64,000 bases of DNA, from assembly GCA_963277665.1 (NCBI GenBank), contig OY728160.1, forward strand, positions 44,128,605 to 44,192,604. The letters are read 5' to 3'. Positions 39,396-50,600 of the stretch are shown piece by piece. A model generated the notes under the pieces. That model had not been told where the DNA came from. It ran no database searches and saw nothing but the letters and a program-made list of their open reading frames with translations. Origin of the DNA: Viscum album (Eukaryota > Streptophyta > Magnoliopsida > Santalales > Viscaceae). The first letter of the stretch is position 1; each line of letters starts with the position of its first letter. A program made the position numbers and the translations under genes.

Positions 39396-40800
39396 TTATA
39401 CTTTCCTCCGGTGTTGGTTCATTTTAGAGATGTCTTTCCAAAGGAATTTTCAGGTTTTCCACCAAAGAATGAGGTATTCTTTTCTATTGATCTTGTGCCT
39501 AGAGCAGAACCGGTGTCCATTCCTTCTTATAGGATGGCTACACCGGAGTTGCAGGATCTCAAGAAGCAGTTGGATGAGTTGCAAGAAAAGGGTTATATTC
39601 GACCTAGTAAATCTTCCCGGGGTTCACCTATCCTATTTGCGAAGAAGGAAGATAGTACCCTTAGTCTTTGTGTGGATAATCGAAATCTGAACCAGTTGAT
39701 AGTTGAGAACAAATATCCCTTTATGAGGATTGATGATCTCTTTGATCAACTTCGAGGAACCCCGATGTTCTCGAAGATTGACTTGAGATCCGGTTATCAT
39801 CAGTTTCGAGTTAGACCATCTGATATACCTCTCACAGCCTTCCAGAGTAGGTATGGTCTCTATTAATATATAGTTATGCCATTTTGTCTCACGAACGCGC
39901 CTGCAGTTTTCATGGCACTGATGAACCGAGTGTTCCATCCATACTTGTATTCCTTCATCATGGTCTTCGTGGATGATATCTTGGTGTACTCTCACACTCG
40001 ACATGACAATGCTACCCATCTTGAGATCATTTAGAGTACACTGAGGGAGAATCAGTTATATGTTAAGATCTCAAAATTCCATTTCTAGATGGATCAGATT
40101 CACTTCCTTGGTCATGTTATCTAAGAGACAGAAGTATCAGTAGACCCAGAGAAAGTGAGATCTGTAGTTTCCTGGGAGCAGCCAAAGAACATATTTGTGT
40201 TTTGGATTTTTCTATGGATGGATGGATACTATAGAAATTTCATACCAGACTTTTCATGATTAGACGCACCACTGACTGGTCTGACTAAGAAAGGTGTGAA
40301 GTTCTCATTGTCAGATTCTTGAGAATCAGCCTTTCAGGAGCTGAAGGGGAGGTGGAATTCAGCATCGATACTAGTCTTTCTAGAGCCGGGGAAGAGCTAT
40401 ACTATTTATTATGATGCATCAGGTATCGGGCTGGGAGTTGTGCTTATGCAGGGAGATGGAGTCGGTGCGTACGAGTCTCTGCAGTTGAGGTTGCATTAGA
40501 GGAATTACCCGATGCACGATTTGGAGTTGGCAGTCATTTTTTATGCCTTACACTATTGGATACATTATATTATGGGAGATCATTTTGTGGTCTTCACCGA
40601 CCACAATAGTCTCAAGTAAATCTTCACTCAGCATGATCTAAATTTGAGATAGCGTAGGTGGGTTTAGTACCTAAAGTCCTTTGACATTGAGATCGCCTAT
40701 ACACCTGGGAAGGGAAATTTAGTGGCTGATGCATTGGGCAGGATGACTCAAATACAGGCAGTTCAGGAGGCCAACAGTGAGTGGCATCTTATGGATTTAT
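39396..40800 (+). pseudogene. E2 reverse transcriptase and RNase H remnant
   Basis: RT reads [18 protein letters not shown], then [20 protein letters not shown] and [50 protein letters not shown] and, at 39963-39989, catalytic [10 protein letters not shown] follow. The first 151 codons (39411-39863) are uninterrupted; stops then recur, starting just before IVMPF. RNase H reads [17 protein letters not shown] at about 40407, NYPMHDLELAVIFYALHYW, then VFTDHNSLK. TPGKGNLVADALGRM at about 40700 closes the RNase H/connection. Length and order are those of a complete gypsy RT-RH. About a dozen stops prevent translation. Confidence 0.88.
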
Positions 40801-42323
40801 TTTCTATGATGCATTAGGAGGTTCATGATAGACATGGACATACTTTTCTATCTTTTGTAGCTGGTACCACTACTCTTTTTGATCGAGTTCGAATTAGGTA
40901 GTTATCAGATTATGAAGGCCTATTCGTAAGGGAGAATGTGTCAGGAGAGTACCCTACTCCTAGATGGACCATAGGGTAGGATGTGATCTTGCGTTTCCAG
41001 GGGAGCATATGGGTGCCAGCATACACACACGAGGAGCTAATGCATAACTCTCATTCTTCAGTTTGGGAAATTCATCCTGGAGTCACTAAGATGTATCGTG
41101 ATCTACATTGTCAGTATTGGTGGATAGGTATGAAGAGGGGCATTGTTGGTTTTGTCATAAGGTGTTATACTTGCAAGTAGGTGGAGGTGGAGAATCAGTG
41201 ACCAGAAGGGATCTTACAGCAATTACCTATTCCCGAGTGGAAGTGGAATGATGTTGCGATGGACTTCGTGACCAGTTTTTTGAGGCCACCTCGAAGAAAT
41301 GATGCAGCATGGGTTGTTATTGAAAGACTCACGAAGGTCGCTCATTTCTTATTGATCAAAGATACCTTAAATGTTGATGAGATGGGATGGTTCTACATTT
41401 GAGAGATTGTATGTCTACATGGAGTTTCACACATCTTTGTTTCATACAGGGATGCCCGTTATACTTTTGTGGTCTGGCAGGGGTTTCAAAAGGTGTTGGG
41501 TACACATGTAATTTTGAGTACGACTTAGCATCCCCATAATGATGGCAAGTCCAAGGGTACGATTCAGGTACTTGAGGATATTATATGAGCATGCATTCTG
41601 GATTTTTTTGGATCTTGGTAGAATCACATAACTCTTGTGGACTTGTCCTATAACAATAGTTTTCAAGAAACTATTCAGATGACACATTATGAGTCTCTGT
41701 ACGGTAGGCCATGCTGATTACCCTTATGATGGCTGGAGGTAGGAGAGGTAGCCTTGCACGGACCTTGTCTTGTCCAAGAGACCACAGAGTAGATAATGAT
41801 GATTTGGAAGAGTATGACTATTAAACAGTATCGACAAAAGTCTTCTTCTAATCAACGGAGACGACCTCTGTAGTTCGAGGTCGGGGACTAGGTTTTCCAG
41901 CATGTCACACAGAGGATGGGACATAAGAGGATTAAGAGATAGGGTATTCTTTCACCAAGGTATGTCGGGCCGTTTGAGGTGTTGGAGAGAATCAGTCTAG
42001 TTGCCTATCGATTGTAGTTACCTCTGAGGTACCAGGAAACGAACGATGTTTTCCACGTTTCTCACCTTCAATGTTACTTCTCAGACTCGTCTCATGTCTT
42101 TCAATCATAGGAGGTTGAGTTGTAAGTGGATGCATCATTCGAGGAGCATCCTATCAGGATCATTGATCGCAGAAGGAAGGTTCTCTATGGCCGGTTTGTT
42201 CCTTTTGTATGAATGTTTTGGCAGCATAGGCGAGTACATGATGATACTTGGGAGAGGGAGGCAGACGTGCGATCACAGTATTCAGATCTGTTTGGGGTGT
42301 TTTCTTCTACGCCTCCTTTCTAG
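40801..42323 (+). pseudogene. E2 integrase and chromodomain-like tail remnant
   Basis: Integrase would insert the DNA copy. The zinc-binding HHCC region reads HNSHSSVWEIHPGVTKMY, then YWWIGMKRGI and CYTC (41040-41178). The core shows WKWNDVAMDFVTSF, LTKVAHFLLIKDT, VSYRDARYT and HPHNDGKSKGTIQVLED (41529-41579). Two catalytic acids are lost: the aspartate expected before RDAR is tyrosine and the glutamate of SER is lysine. The C-terminus reads DVFHVSHLQCYFSDSSHV, EEHPIRIIDRRRKVL and DDTWEREADVRSQYSDLF, a Tekay-like chromodomain tail, ending at TAG 42321. About eighteen stops, all in the frame begun at 37689. Confidence 0.87.
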
Positions 42324-42346
42324 GAAAATTGAAGGATTAATTTCTT

Positions 42347-42358
42347 TAAGGGGGAAGT
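42347..42358 (+). other. E2 polypurine tract
   Basis: AAGGGGGAAGTT directly precedes the 3' LTR start at 42360. Confidence 0.8.
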
Positions 42359-42359
42359 T

Positions 42360-44302
42360 TGTAAGAATACGGATCTTTATTTTAGGTATTTTTTTTCTTT
42401 TTTCTTGTGTTTTTGATAAAAGGATGCTTCTGGAAATTTTTGAAGTACACACCGTGTACTCAATTACCACGGGTAACCGTGTGTTATCCATGTAGTGACC
42501 TTGCACACGACCATGTGGGATGACCTATAGGTTGATAAAAGCATAGTATGGAAAAGGCAAGTACATTCCATGTTCATCAAAAGTACATGCCATGTACTTT
42601 TTTTCATTACACGCACTGGGGTCCCGTCTGACGGACAGAACGCCCTTCTTCTAGGTTTCGTTCGTCCGATAGTGACGAGCAGCCATGGATATTTGATGAT
42701 CCACCAAGCCTCTATCCTTCCTCTGAATCGAATACCATTGGTTGCGTTGGAATTGCATCGATGAGTTCTCTCTTCTTTTAGAGCACCATTCCTTGATTTC
42801 TCCTCTTTTGTGAGTTATTGTGGGTTGAATGTTTCATGAGTTTTTGTAGATCAACAGTGTTATAAGGCTTTTCAAGCCTATTGGTTTAATTTTCTTGATC
42901 TCCCATAACCGAGGTAGGTGGTTTGTACCTTTACAAAGATATTCCTTGAGTTTTATGTGAAAAATTGCCCAATACCCATGAATGGGGTATTGGGCAATCA
43001 CCGTTTCAACCCAATTGTTTCTCTTCTGTGCTTGTATGCCTATGTAGATGATTATTGTTTGTAAATATGGTCGATTGTTGAGATTTGAATGTATTTCCCA
43101 TTCATTTTTTTCCTGTTTGGAACATTGGGGTCTTGATTTCCTAATAGGATGTTGTTTATCTTTCCCATGCCTAGTATTGTAGGATGGTGTGACTATTGTT
43201 CAGTTATGTTGTTGTGTTGTATAATGATAGTCAAGCAGTTATTTAGGTTTTCTTTGGCCGTTAAACGTTGCTACACTTGCTTGACCTACACGGGGCCATG
43301 AGAACCCGGTGTATAGACCATAGGGAAAATGGATATTGAGGGCTTCTCCAGATTGACATTATAGATTATCATACGAGATCACAAGGGAAATTGGCATTGA
43401 GTGCTTCCCCAGAGTGTCTTTAGTTCCTCAACATGTACCACAAAGGGAATGTGACATAAGTGCTTCCCTATAGTGCCTTTAGTTACGATACGAGACTATA
43501 GGGTGAATTGATAGTGAGTGCTTCCTCAGAAAGTTTATACCTTAGCAGAACCAGAGGGGTTATACTAAATGTACTACCCAAGTGGTTTCTTGTACTTGTT
43601 AGGTCGGACCATAGGGGTTAGACTGAGTGTACTACCTAGAGGGTTACCTGTTGTGTTTTATCTAATTGTTTATCTTTTGCTTGATATTGAACTATGGATT
43701 GTTTACTATTGAGTACTTTCATGTTTAATATTTAATGTACTTTTACCTACCATATCCTCTTTGACTATTAGGCACATATCTCGGTGTGGTTTCCTTATGG
43801 GATTTTGTCTCACACCATTTTTGGGCCATGCTTTTAGGCCCAAACAGATTAAATTATTGCAGGTCTAGACAAGGACAAGTGCCCTTCTACTTTAGGTACA
43901 TGACATGTTGTAGAGCTGGAGAGCATTGGACCAAGACTAGGCTTGCGATGCTATGGGGATGATTAATGTTTATCTTTTGTATTTGGTTTGGTACTTTATT
44001 TCAGCATTGTTATTTGTTTCGCGATTTTTCGAGACATATATATCATGCATCCTTTTATATATATGTTCTCTAGTCTATACTCTCATTTTTTTTTGTATGT
44101 CATTATTAATGCTTCCGCTCTTGTATGCATTTGTTTACTTTCGCTGTGTACTCTACCAATGAGGGAATTGTTTCCCCACTATCATACCGAAGGCCCTCAC
44201 TTCTAGTCAGCAGCCTCTGGCATTCAGGGAAATGCACTTGAGGCCATGTGACCAATCAGGTATGGGGCACCTCTGGGTGGCTTCTGAAACCAAGACATTA
44301 CA
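42360..44302 (+). repeat. E2 3' LTR
   Basis: 1943 bp, opening TGTAAGAATACGG and ending ACATTACA, then the ATATA target duplication. It lacks part of the motif array present in the 5' copy (about 34310-34370). The 450-base open frame that overlaps its start (42046-42495) is a shadow of the integrase end and LTR. Confidence 0.9.
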
Positions 44303-44307
44303 ATATA
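44303..44307. other. E2 target-site duplication, right copy
   Basis: ATATA, identical to 34211-34215. Confidence 0.85.
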
Positions 44308-44990
44308 GACTAATATGGTCTTGGGAATAAGCATTTACTACTATGATGTCCACGAGAGTGAACCATGACTACCAAAATAGTTGAAGAGTGAACTCGTGCT
44401 ACTAATATGGCCATGGGAGTGATCAATGACTTCCATGATTATATGAAAAGTGTACCTATTTCTTCCTAATGGTCTTGGAAACAATGACTTCGCTATTATG
44501 AAAATTATATAATATTTTTATGTCTCTCCATAATTCTATTTTTATTCCAATGTTATGCATTACTGGATTCTGTTCATTATTTAATTATGTTTCATGTCTT
44601 CTTAATTTCCATAAGTTATGCCCTAATTCTCTTATAAGATATGTGATATGATTGGTATGATTTTCAATTTTGATTATCATGTTCTCATACTATTATTATC
44701 ATGATTATTCTTACATATCTCTCATTTTTTACCCTTACTGAGCATTTGAGCACACCCATTTATTATGTTTCAATTCCCCATGTTATGAATAAATGTTTTA
44801 TGTATAACTAATAAAGGTGGATATCTTTATGGAAGATGTTGAATATCATTAACCAAGATAAAACATTTTATTTCTATTTATCTTAAGATATTATACTATT
44901 ATGGTCCTTGGGAATGTATTTTTGTAATGTATGGAATATTTATTTAATGTGATTTAATATCCATGTATGTTAATCTAGGGTCTATATACT
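44303..44990 (+). repeat. Element C 5' LTR, part after E2 insertion
   Basis: Continues the LTR broken at 34215 and aligns with about 52228-52912. It begins with a loose array of a roughly 40-base unit of the form CTAATATGGnnnTGGGAgTGAaCcATGACTaCCA (44308-44480). Confidence 0.75.
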
Positions 44991-45004
44991 TCATATCAAA
45001 GGAA
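44991..45004 (+). other. Element C primer-binding site, decayed
   Basis: TCATATCAAAGGAA resembles TGGTATCAGAGCCA at the correct place between LTR and internal region. Confidence 0.4.
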
Positions 45005-45639
45005 TGTTTTAGTCAAACATTAGAGACTAAGATGTGAAAACATTAATGGTTTATCCAAGGAATATTACAAAGAATATTTCTTGGGATTTATCTAAAGATA
45101 TGAATAATAGTTAGTCAATTCTTAGGAAAATGTCTTAGAATTTTGGATAATATTAGAGTGAGTGGTTTTCTATAAAAACATCTATCTCTGAATAATCAAA
45201 GTGGAAGTGGATCTGAAATAGATATACCTATGTGTAATGAGCCTAAAATTATGTTACAGACCTAAGCTATGGTAATCTACAACATAACAAGGGGCCATGA
45301 TTCATAGCTAATTTGACACTCTTGGAAGATATACTTTGGAAATTCACAAACTCTCCAATAACTATCATCACAGATTTTGATATATGATGTCTATGAATAA
45401 CCTAGGATAAATAAAAGGTGTCATATATGATGGATGGTTTCATTATTTAGAAATATGATAAGTAAATCTTTTCATTACATTGTGGTTTTCTACAATGATA
45501 AATAACACTAACACAATGCTTATGGATTTAGTCAATGGCATGAACTGCATAAAACTAGATCAATATTGGACGTGATAGAAGATTATTTGACAATATATCA
45601 AGTGGGATGATTAATGGTGTAAAATATATTGCGATGAAG
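45005..45639 (+). other. Element C leader and decayed gag N-terminus
   Basis: About 635 bases, no readable domain. By position it should contain the leader and the start of gag. Confidence 0.4.
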
Positions 45640-45910
45640 AATAAACAATTTTCAGGTTACATGATGAACAATGTGAACCTAAACTAACTCTCATACTCAC
45701 CTAAGAAGATAACGGAGGATTTCGCTGAGAATACGGGTAATGGGGACTATGGAGGAAATAAGATTTGGATTAAATTATGCCAAGAATGTGAAAATAATCA
45801 CCTATTTGAAAGTATTATAGAAATAGGGATATGTTTTGACTGTGGAAAAGAGGGACACAAATCAAGTGACCTCAAGGGAAAAGGAAGAGTTTTTTATATG
45901 AAATGTATGT
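45640..45910 (+). pseudogene. Element C gag zinc-knuckle remnant
   Basis: One frame gives LCQECENNHLFES and, at 45832-45873, CFDCGKEGHKSSDL, a CCHC knuckle (CX2CX4HX4C) whose last cysteine is leucine. GKGRVFYM follows. The double arrangement C..C..NH then C..CG..GH with a following RVF word is the pattern of Tekay/Del-type gag. RNA binding during packaging is the family role. Nothing upstream or downstream can be read as a continuous protein, and a stop follows shortly. Confidence 0.6.
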
Positions 45911-47658
45911 GAATATTGGCCTCCCTAAGCCATTGTCAAAGGTTATCTATTTTATGTGTGATGAAAATGGTCATAATGAAACTCAATTTCCGATGTGTAT
46001 TGTGATTAAAGAGAGTAATAAATGTTGTGTGAGTAATGGTTACATTGTTAATGATGGAGAGGATACACATGTAATGTAAAAGGAAAGAGGTATTGTGTAA
46101 TAGGATGATGTATCATTATTAATAGAATAAAATGATGTGTAAGAATATAATTTTTTTATGTATTTGGATTAAAAAAATTATGACAGATGAATAATAAAAT
46201 ATAAAATGGTTTTTCTTCTAATGATTTACACTATGTATCTAAAATTTAATGTCATGTGTTCTTGAAGGATTGGTGGAGTGAATTAATAACAATCTGATAT
46301 TTTGACTAATGGAAGGTGACCCTTAGTATGTTTATTATGTTATGATAATGTTGTTATGAACGTTTAAATTGGATGTTATGGATTACCATGGAACTATATA
46401 AAGACATTTTAATTGGTGGGTTATGCAATCATTGATGAATTTTCCAAGAAAATCATTTAGGGAATATATGCAGCATACTTTGGAATAATAATGAATTATT
46501 TTTTTTCAAAAAAGATGTATATTAATTTAGATTATTACCTTATTTCAAGGGAATATATGATAATAATATTCACATGTCTTTAATGTGATAGAGAAGTAAT
46601 TCATTGTGACATATGTGGGATTAATGTTATTTTTATTTCATGACATTCTTTATAAATATTTGGATTTCCTGCTTTTGGAAGGTTTATAATGTTTATCATT
46701 TATAAATTTTTATGTTAAAAATTGAAGGAGGTATTTATGTATTGAGTTTTTATTAATTTCCTTGGAAAAAATTTATTTACTAATTAACCTTATTACAAGT
46801 ATGCCATCCATATTTATTTTTTAAATTATGTTATTGTGGTTTTTGAAAAGTACATCATGTATGTTAAGTAACAACTATTTGTGTCCAGGAAGGCTATGGG
46901 GCTTGAAACCATGACTGAAGGATGATAAGGGTTTCAAAACTACCATTGGCCTAAACAATATACTAGATTATGTTTAATTATTTTTTATGATTAATAATGT
47001 AGTATGAAAATGTATTGTTTCTTTTTATGTTTATATATTACTCTATTAACAATATATATTTTTAAGAATTGTTTTAGATAAATAGTTATACATTTTATTC
47101 TTTTATAGGCCTTGAAATTTACTCTATGTGTATTTTCGTGATTCAGATTTAATAGTTAATATTTTTACATCCATTTATTAATGTAATGTATGAATTTGAA
47201 ATAGAGAAAATAAAAAAAATTATTAATTTTCTATTTGTATTCATGGATAATAAAAGAATTAATAAATGACAGGATAATGATAAAAAATGAAATTTTATTA
47301 TCCTGATACATTATTTTTTGGAACTAATGACCATTTAAATCCTCATAGATTTATGAATTCATGACCCTTATCTTTTCATTTATCATTCACGTGTTTTTTA
47401 TTAATGATTTCAATCAATTCATATAAATATCTATGATTTTCATCCATATAGAATATTCACTCCCAAACTATGTTATCCTATGCGAAACCTAATTATATGT
47501 TTCTTCTGGTAACTATTATGGTTAAAACATTCCCTTTTTAAAAGAAGATATAGTATTAATTATTACGATATGGGTTTCTACGAATGAAACATTCATTTAT
47601 TAAAATCTGATAACTCAAATGAATTTTGAGGGTAAAATTCATTTTTAGGGATATAGAA
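45911..47658 (+). other. Element C internal region without recognisable pol
   Basis: About 1.75 kb, AT-rich. I looked for protease, RT, RNase H and integrase words on both strands and found none. It ends at a weak purine tract (GAGGGTAAAATTC...TTAGGGATATAGA) before the 3' LTR. Confidence 0.5.
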
Positions 47659-50600
47659 TGTAAAACCCAAAAAATTATAGAATTTCTCTAAATTAATTTT
47701 TCTTTTTTGATATTTTTCATTTCAGAAAATACTGAACACAATTCATTTTATATTTAAATAGTATGTTTGGATAATGTTATTCGCAAAACCAAGTTAACCA
47801 TTCACTACACACATCATACAATTTTTTATGCTCCACATAGAACATCGAGGTTAGCTTCCATTATACAAAACAATGACTTTCCTTAATGACTTTAATAACA
47901 TGCAAGACTGAGGTTTTCTAAATAATAAAATATTAAAAATAATATGGTTATCTAATATAATAAGATAAAACCATGATGTAAAATTATAAGTTATTAATAT
48001 TATTAACTAATTGATGAAATATACTATTTATACAATATAATATGAATTCATATGTTACCGGTTGAATATAATTGAATATGAAAACTGATTGAATATTAAA
48101 ATTAATATTGTTATGGTCAGAGAGTTGTTATACCCTTATATATTAAATATTTATTTATGTATTTCAATGCACTAATTTAAGCATTCCATTCACAAGGAAC
48201 ATTGACTTAGCATACGTTACACACAATAATGAGTTTCCTAAAAATTAAAACATAATTATTTGAATAGTAATAACTACTTATCAATGTTTTTTAATAATTT
48301 TTTATATAAATAAAAAATATTCTTAATAGAAGATATGATTTTTGTTAATGTTTTTTTGGTTAAAAAATATCGGTTTCTCAAATGACCATCCTTTTATTCC
48401 CTTCTGTAAAAAAATAATATAATTTATTTTAGATGAATTTAAAATTTAAAATTGTTAAAATAAAATTCATTTTACAATTTATAAAATCTAAATTATCTTA
48501 GGGTTATTTTTTTGGATTTTTATGAGAAACATCATTTTTGGTGAATAATGAAAAATATGCATTTATGTTAAAAAATTAATTTTAATTTAATTAATTATTA
48601 ATGTTAAATGATATTATAATATATTAAGGTAAAATTAGATAAATATTACATCTATTAATACAATTTAATTCATGAGAATTGATTTCACTTGGAAATTTAA
48701 TATAAAATCATAATTAACTTTTTAACTTCTTTCTACTTCATAACCCAGAATCTTCGTCTCACCTACGTGATTCCCATAATCATAAATTTTAATCTTATTT
48801 GAATTGAATTACAAAAAACATATATAAACTATTTTATTTAGTAGAAATTTTTTAGTCTTATTTGATTATTTATATTTTTAGAAAAAATGATTTGAAAAAT
48901 TGATTAAAATTAATCACAGTGATTAATGAAAAATTAAGCTTCAATGGGGATTAAACACTATAATTAAGGTCCCAAATGATTTAGAAACATGTATAACACC
49001 CATTAGATTTACATATATCAAAAATAGAACTTAAATTATTGATATATATGTTTTGTGAGTTTTTTAGGTATGAACATGTGTACACGTAACATGTTTCAAA
49101 TAAAATTACAACATAGTCCTTTCCCTTCCCCTTAAAAGGCCACCACCTCTACCAATGTGATCATAAGTATAAAGACCAATGTAATTCTTATAAAAATCTC
49201 AAATATGTTCCCCACTTCCTTACCATCCTCCTAAAAAATTTTCATTGGGAATAATAAATCTCAAGAAATCCTTTCAGCACAAACCAAAAGTAGTTACCTG
49301 ATTAAGGGGTAACATCACCCCTCAAACTCGTTCCATTTATTTTCTTTATCCACCCCTCCACTATATTTATCCAATTATTGCTTGGAAAACTAGTATCATA
49401 AATATTCTATTTTTTATATGATTTGGGTTCTACCTAAACTAACACACTGCCATCTAATGGTTAATGAACATACGATTTTTATGTACAGGGAACTACTGCC
49501 TCACAAAAAATTGATTTCTCATTTTCCAATTACCTCCTACCATGGTGACCATTATAATGGAAAATTTTATAATAAATTTCATTTATTATATTTTTTATTT
49601 TTAATATTTTTTATTATATTTATAACACATATATATTTACTTTTCAATTGCTCTAAATATGATAATTTTGTTTGAGGATGTGTGGACTACCTCTCCTTAA
49701 AAGAGATAAGATTCTTTAACACACTACATTTATTGTATTAAGGTTTGTTTTAGTGATTATATTAGATATATATATATATATATATTATATAAAATATTGA
49801 ATATAATAATGATATTTACATATATATACATAAATTCCATTTACAGTTTTTCCTTTAATACGAAAATTAAACAAAAATAGTGTTCCAGTGTACGTTTGGC
49901 CAACCATCTCCTTGAACTATGTATTTTTTTCATACTTATATGTTCTATAGATTATTTTATTGATAATATAATATATATAAATGATATTAATATCCTGGTT
50001 TACATTTTATTTATCATTATATAATGTATATATACCAATGATATACTAAATTAAGGCAAATGTAAAAAATAAAGATAATATTACCCATTGGGAATCTTTA
50101 ACAAATTAGTATTAATAGAGGGTAATATAAAGTCATAATAAAAAATATGGAATTATATATAATAATATGGTTATATAAAAGTTGTATAATGAATTTCTAT
50201 TTATTATACCTGTGTTTTGAATGAGTAAAATGACAGTCAACATAGAAGGTATAGAGATTTAATATGACTTTTAATTTCCATGAGATATATGCTATGTTTA
50301 GTAGCCTTTACATTTTTACAGTGTATGTATATACCAATATTTTATTATATGCCTCTTATACACGAATTTAAGGCTATTAACATATCCATTTTATGGTCTT
50401 TCTTTCATGGTTTTATGTTTTAAATGTAACAGAATTAGTAGAAATGTTTTGTCTCATTTTTCCTTCTTTGAGACTCAGGTTTTATCATACACCTAAAATA
50501 TTTTTTGAGGTGTATATGTTTCCATTTAACATTTTATTACATGAAAATAATTCTATTGGAAATATTTCATGCTTCACATAATTTCATTTCCTTGCATAGT

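Larger units (their letters stand above)
34216..44302 (+). mobile_element. Element E2: plus-strand Ty3/gypsy element inserted in element C's LTR
   Basis: Complete in structure: 2011-bp and 1943-bp LTRs beginning TGTAAGAA and ending TTACA, a 5-bp ATATA target duplication, a tRNA-iMet-like primer site, gag-PR-RT-RH-IN-chromodomain order in one reading frame, and a polypurine tract. Total 10087 bp. It is disabled by about 50 nonsense codons. Domain order and tail place it with the Tekay/Del-like chromoviruses. Relative age: younger than C; age against E1 was not judged. Confidence 0.92.

Noticed and set aside
39633..40019. 128-codon minus-strand frame
   Set aside because: Antisense shadow of the conserved E2 reverse transcriptase.
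42046..42495. 149-codon plus-strand frame
   Set aside because: Off-frame shadow of the E2 integrase C-terminus running into the 3' LTR; the true frame reads VFHVSHL and IRIIDRRRK.
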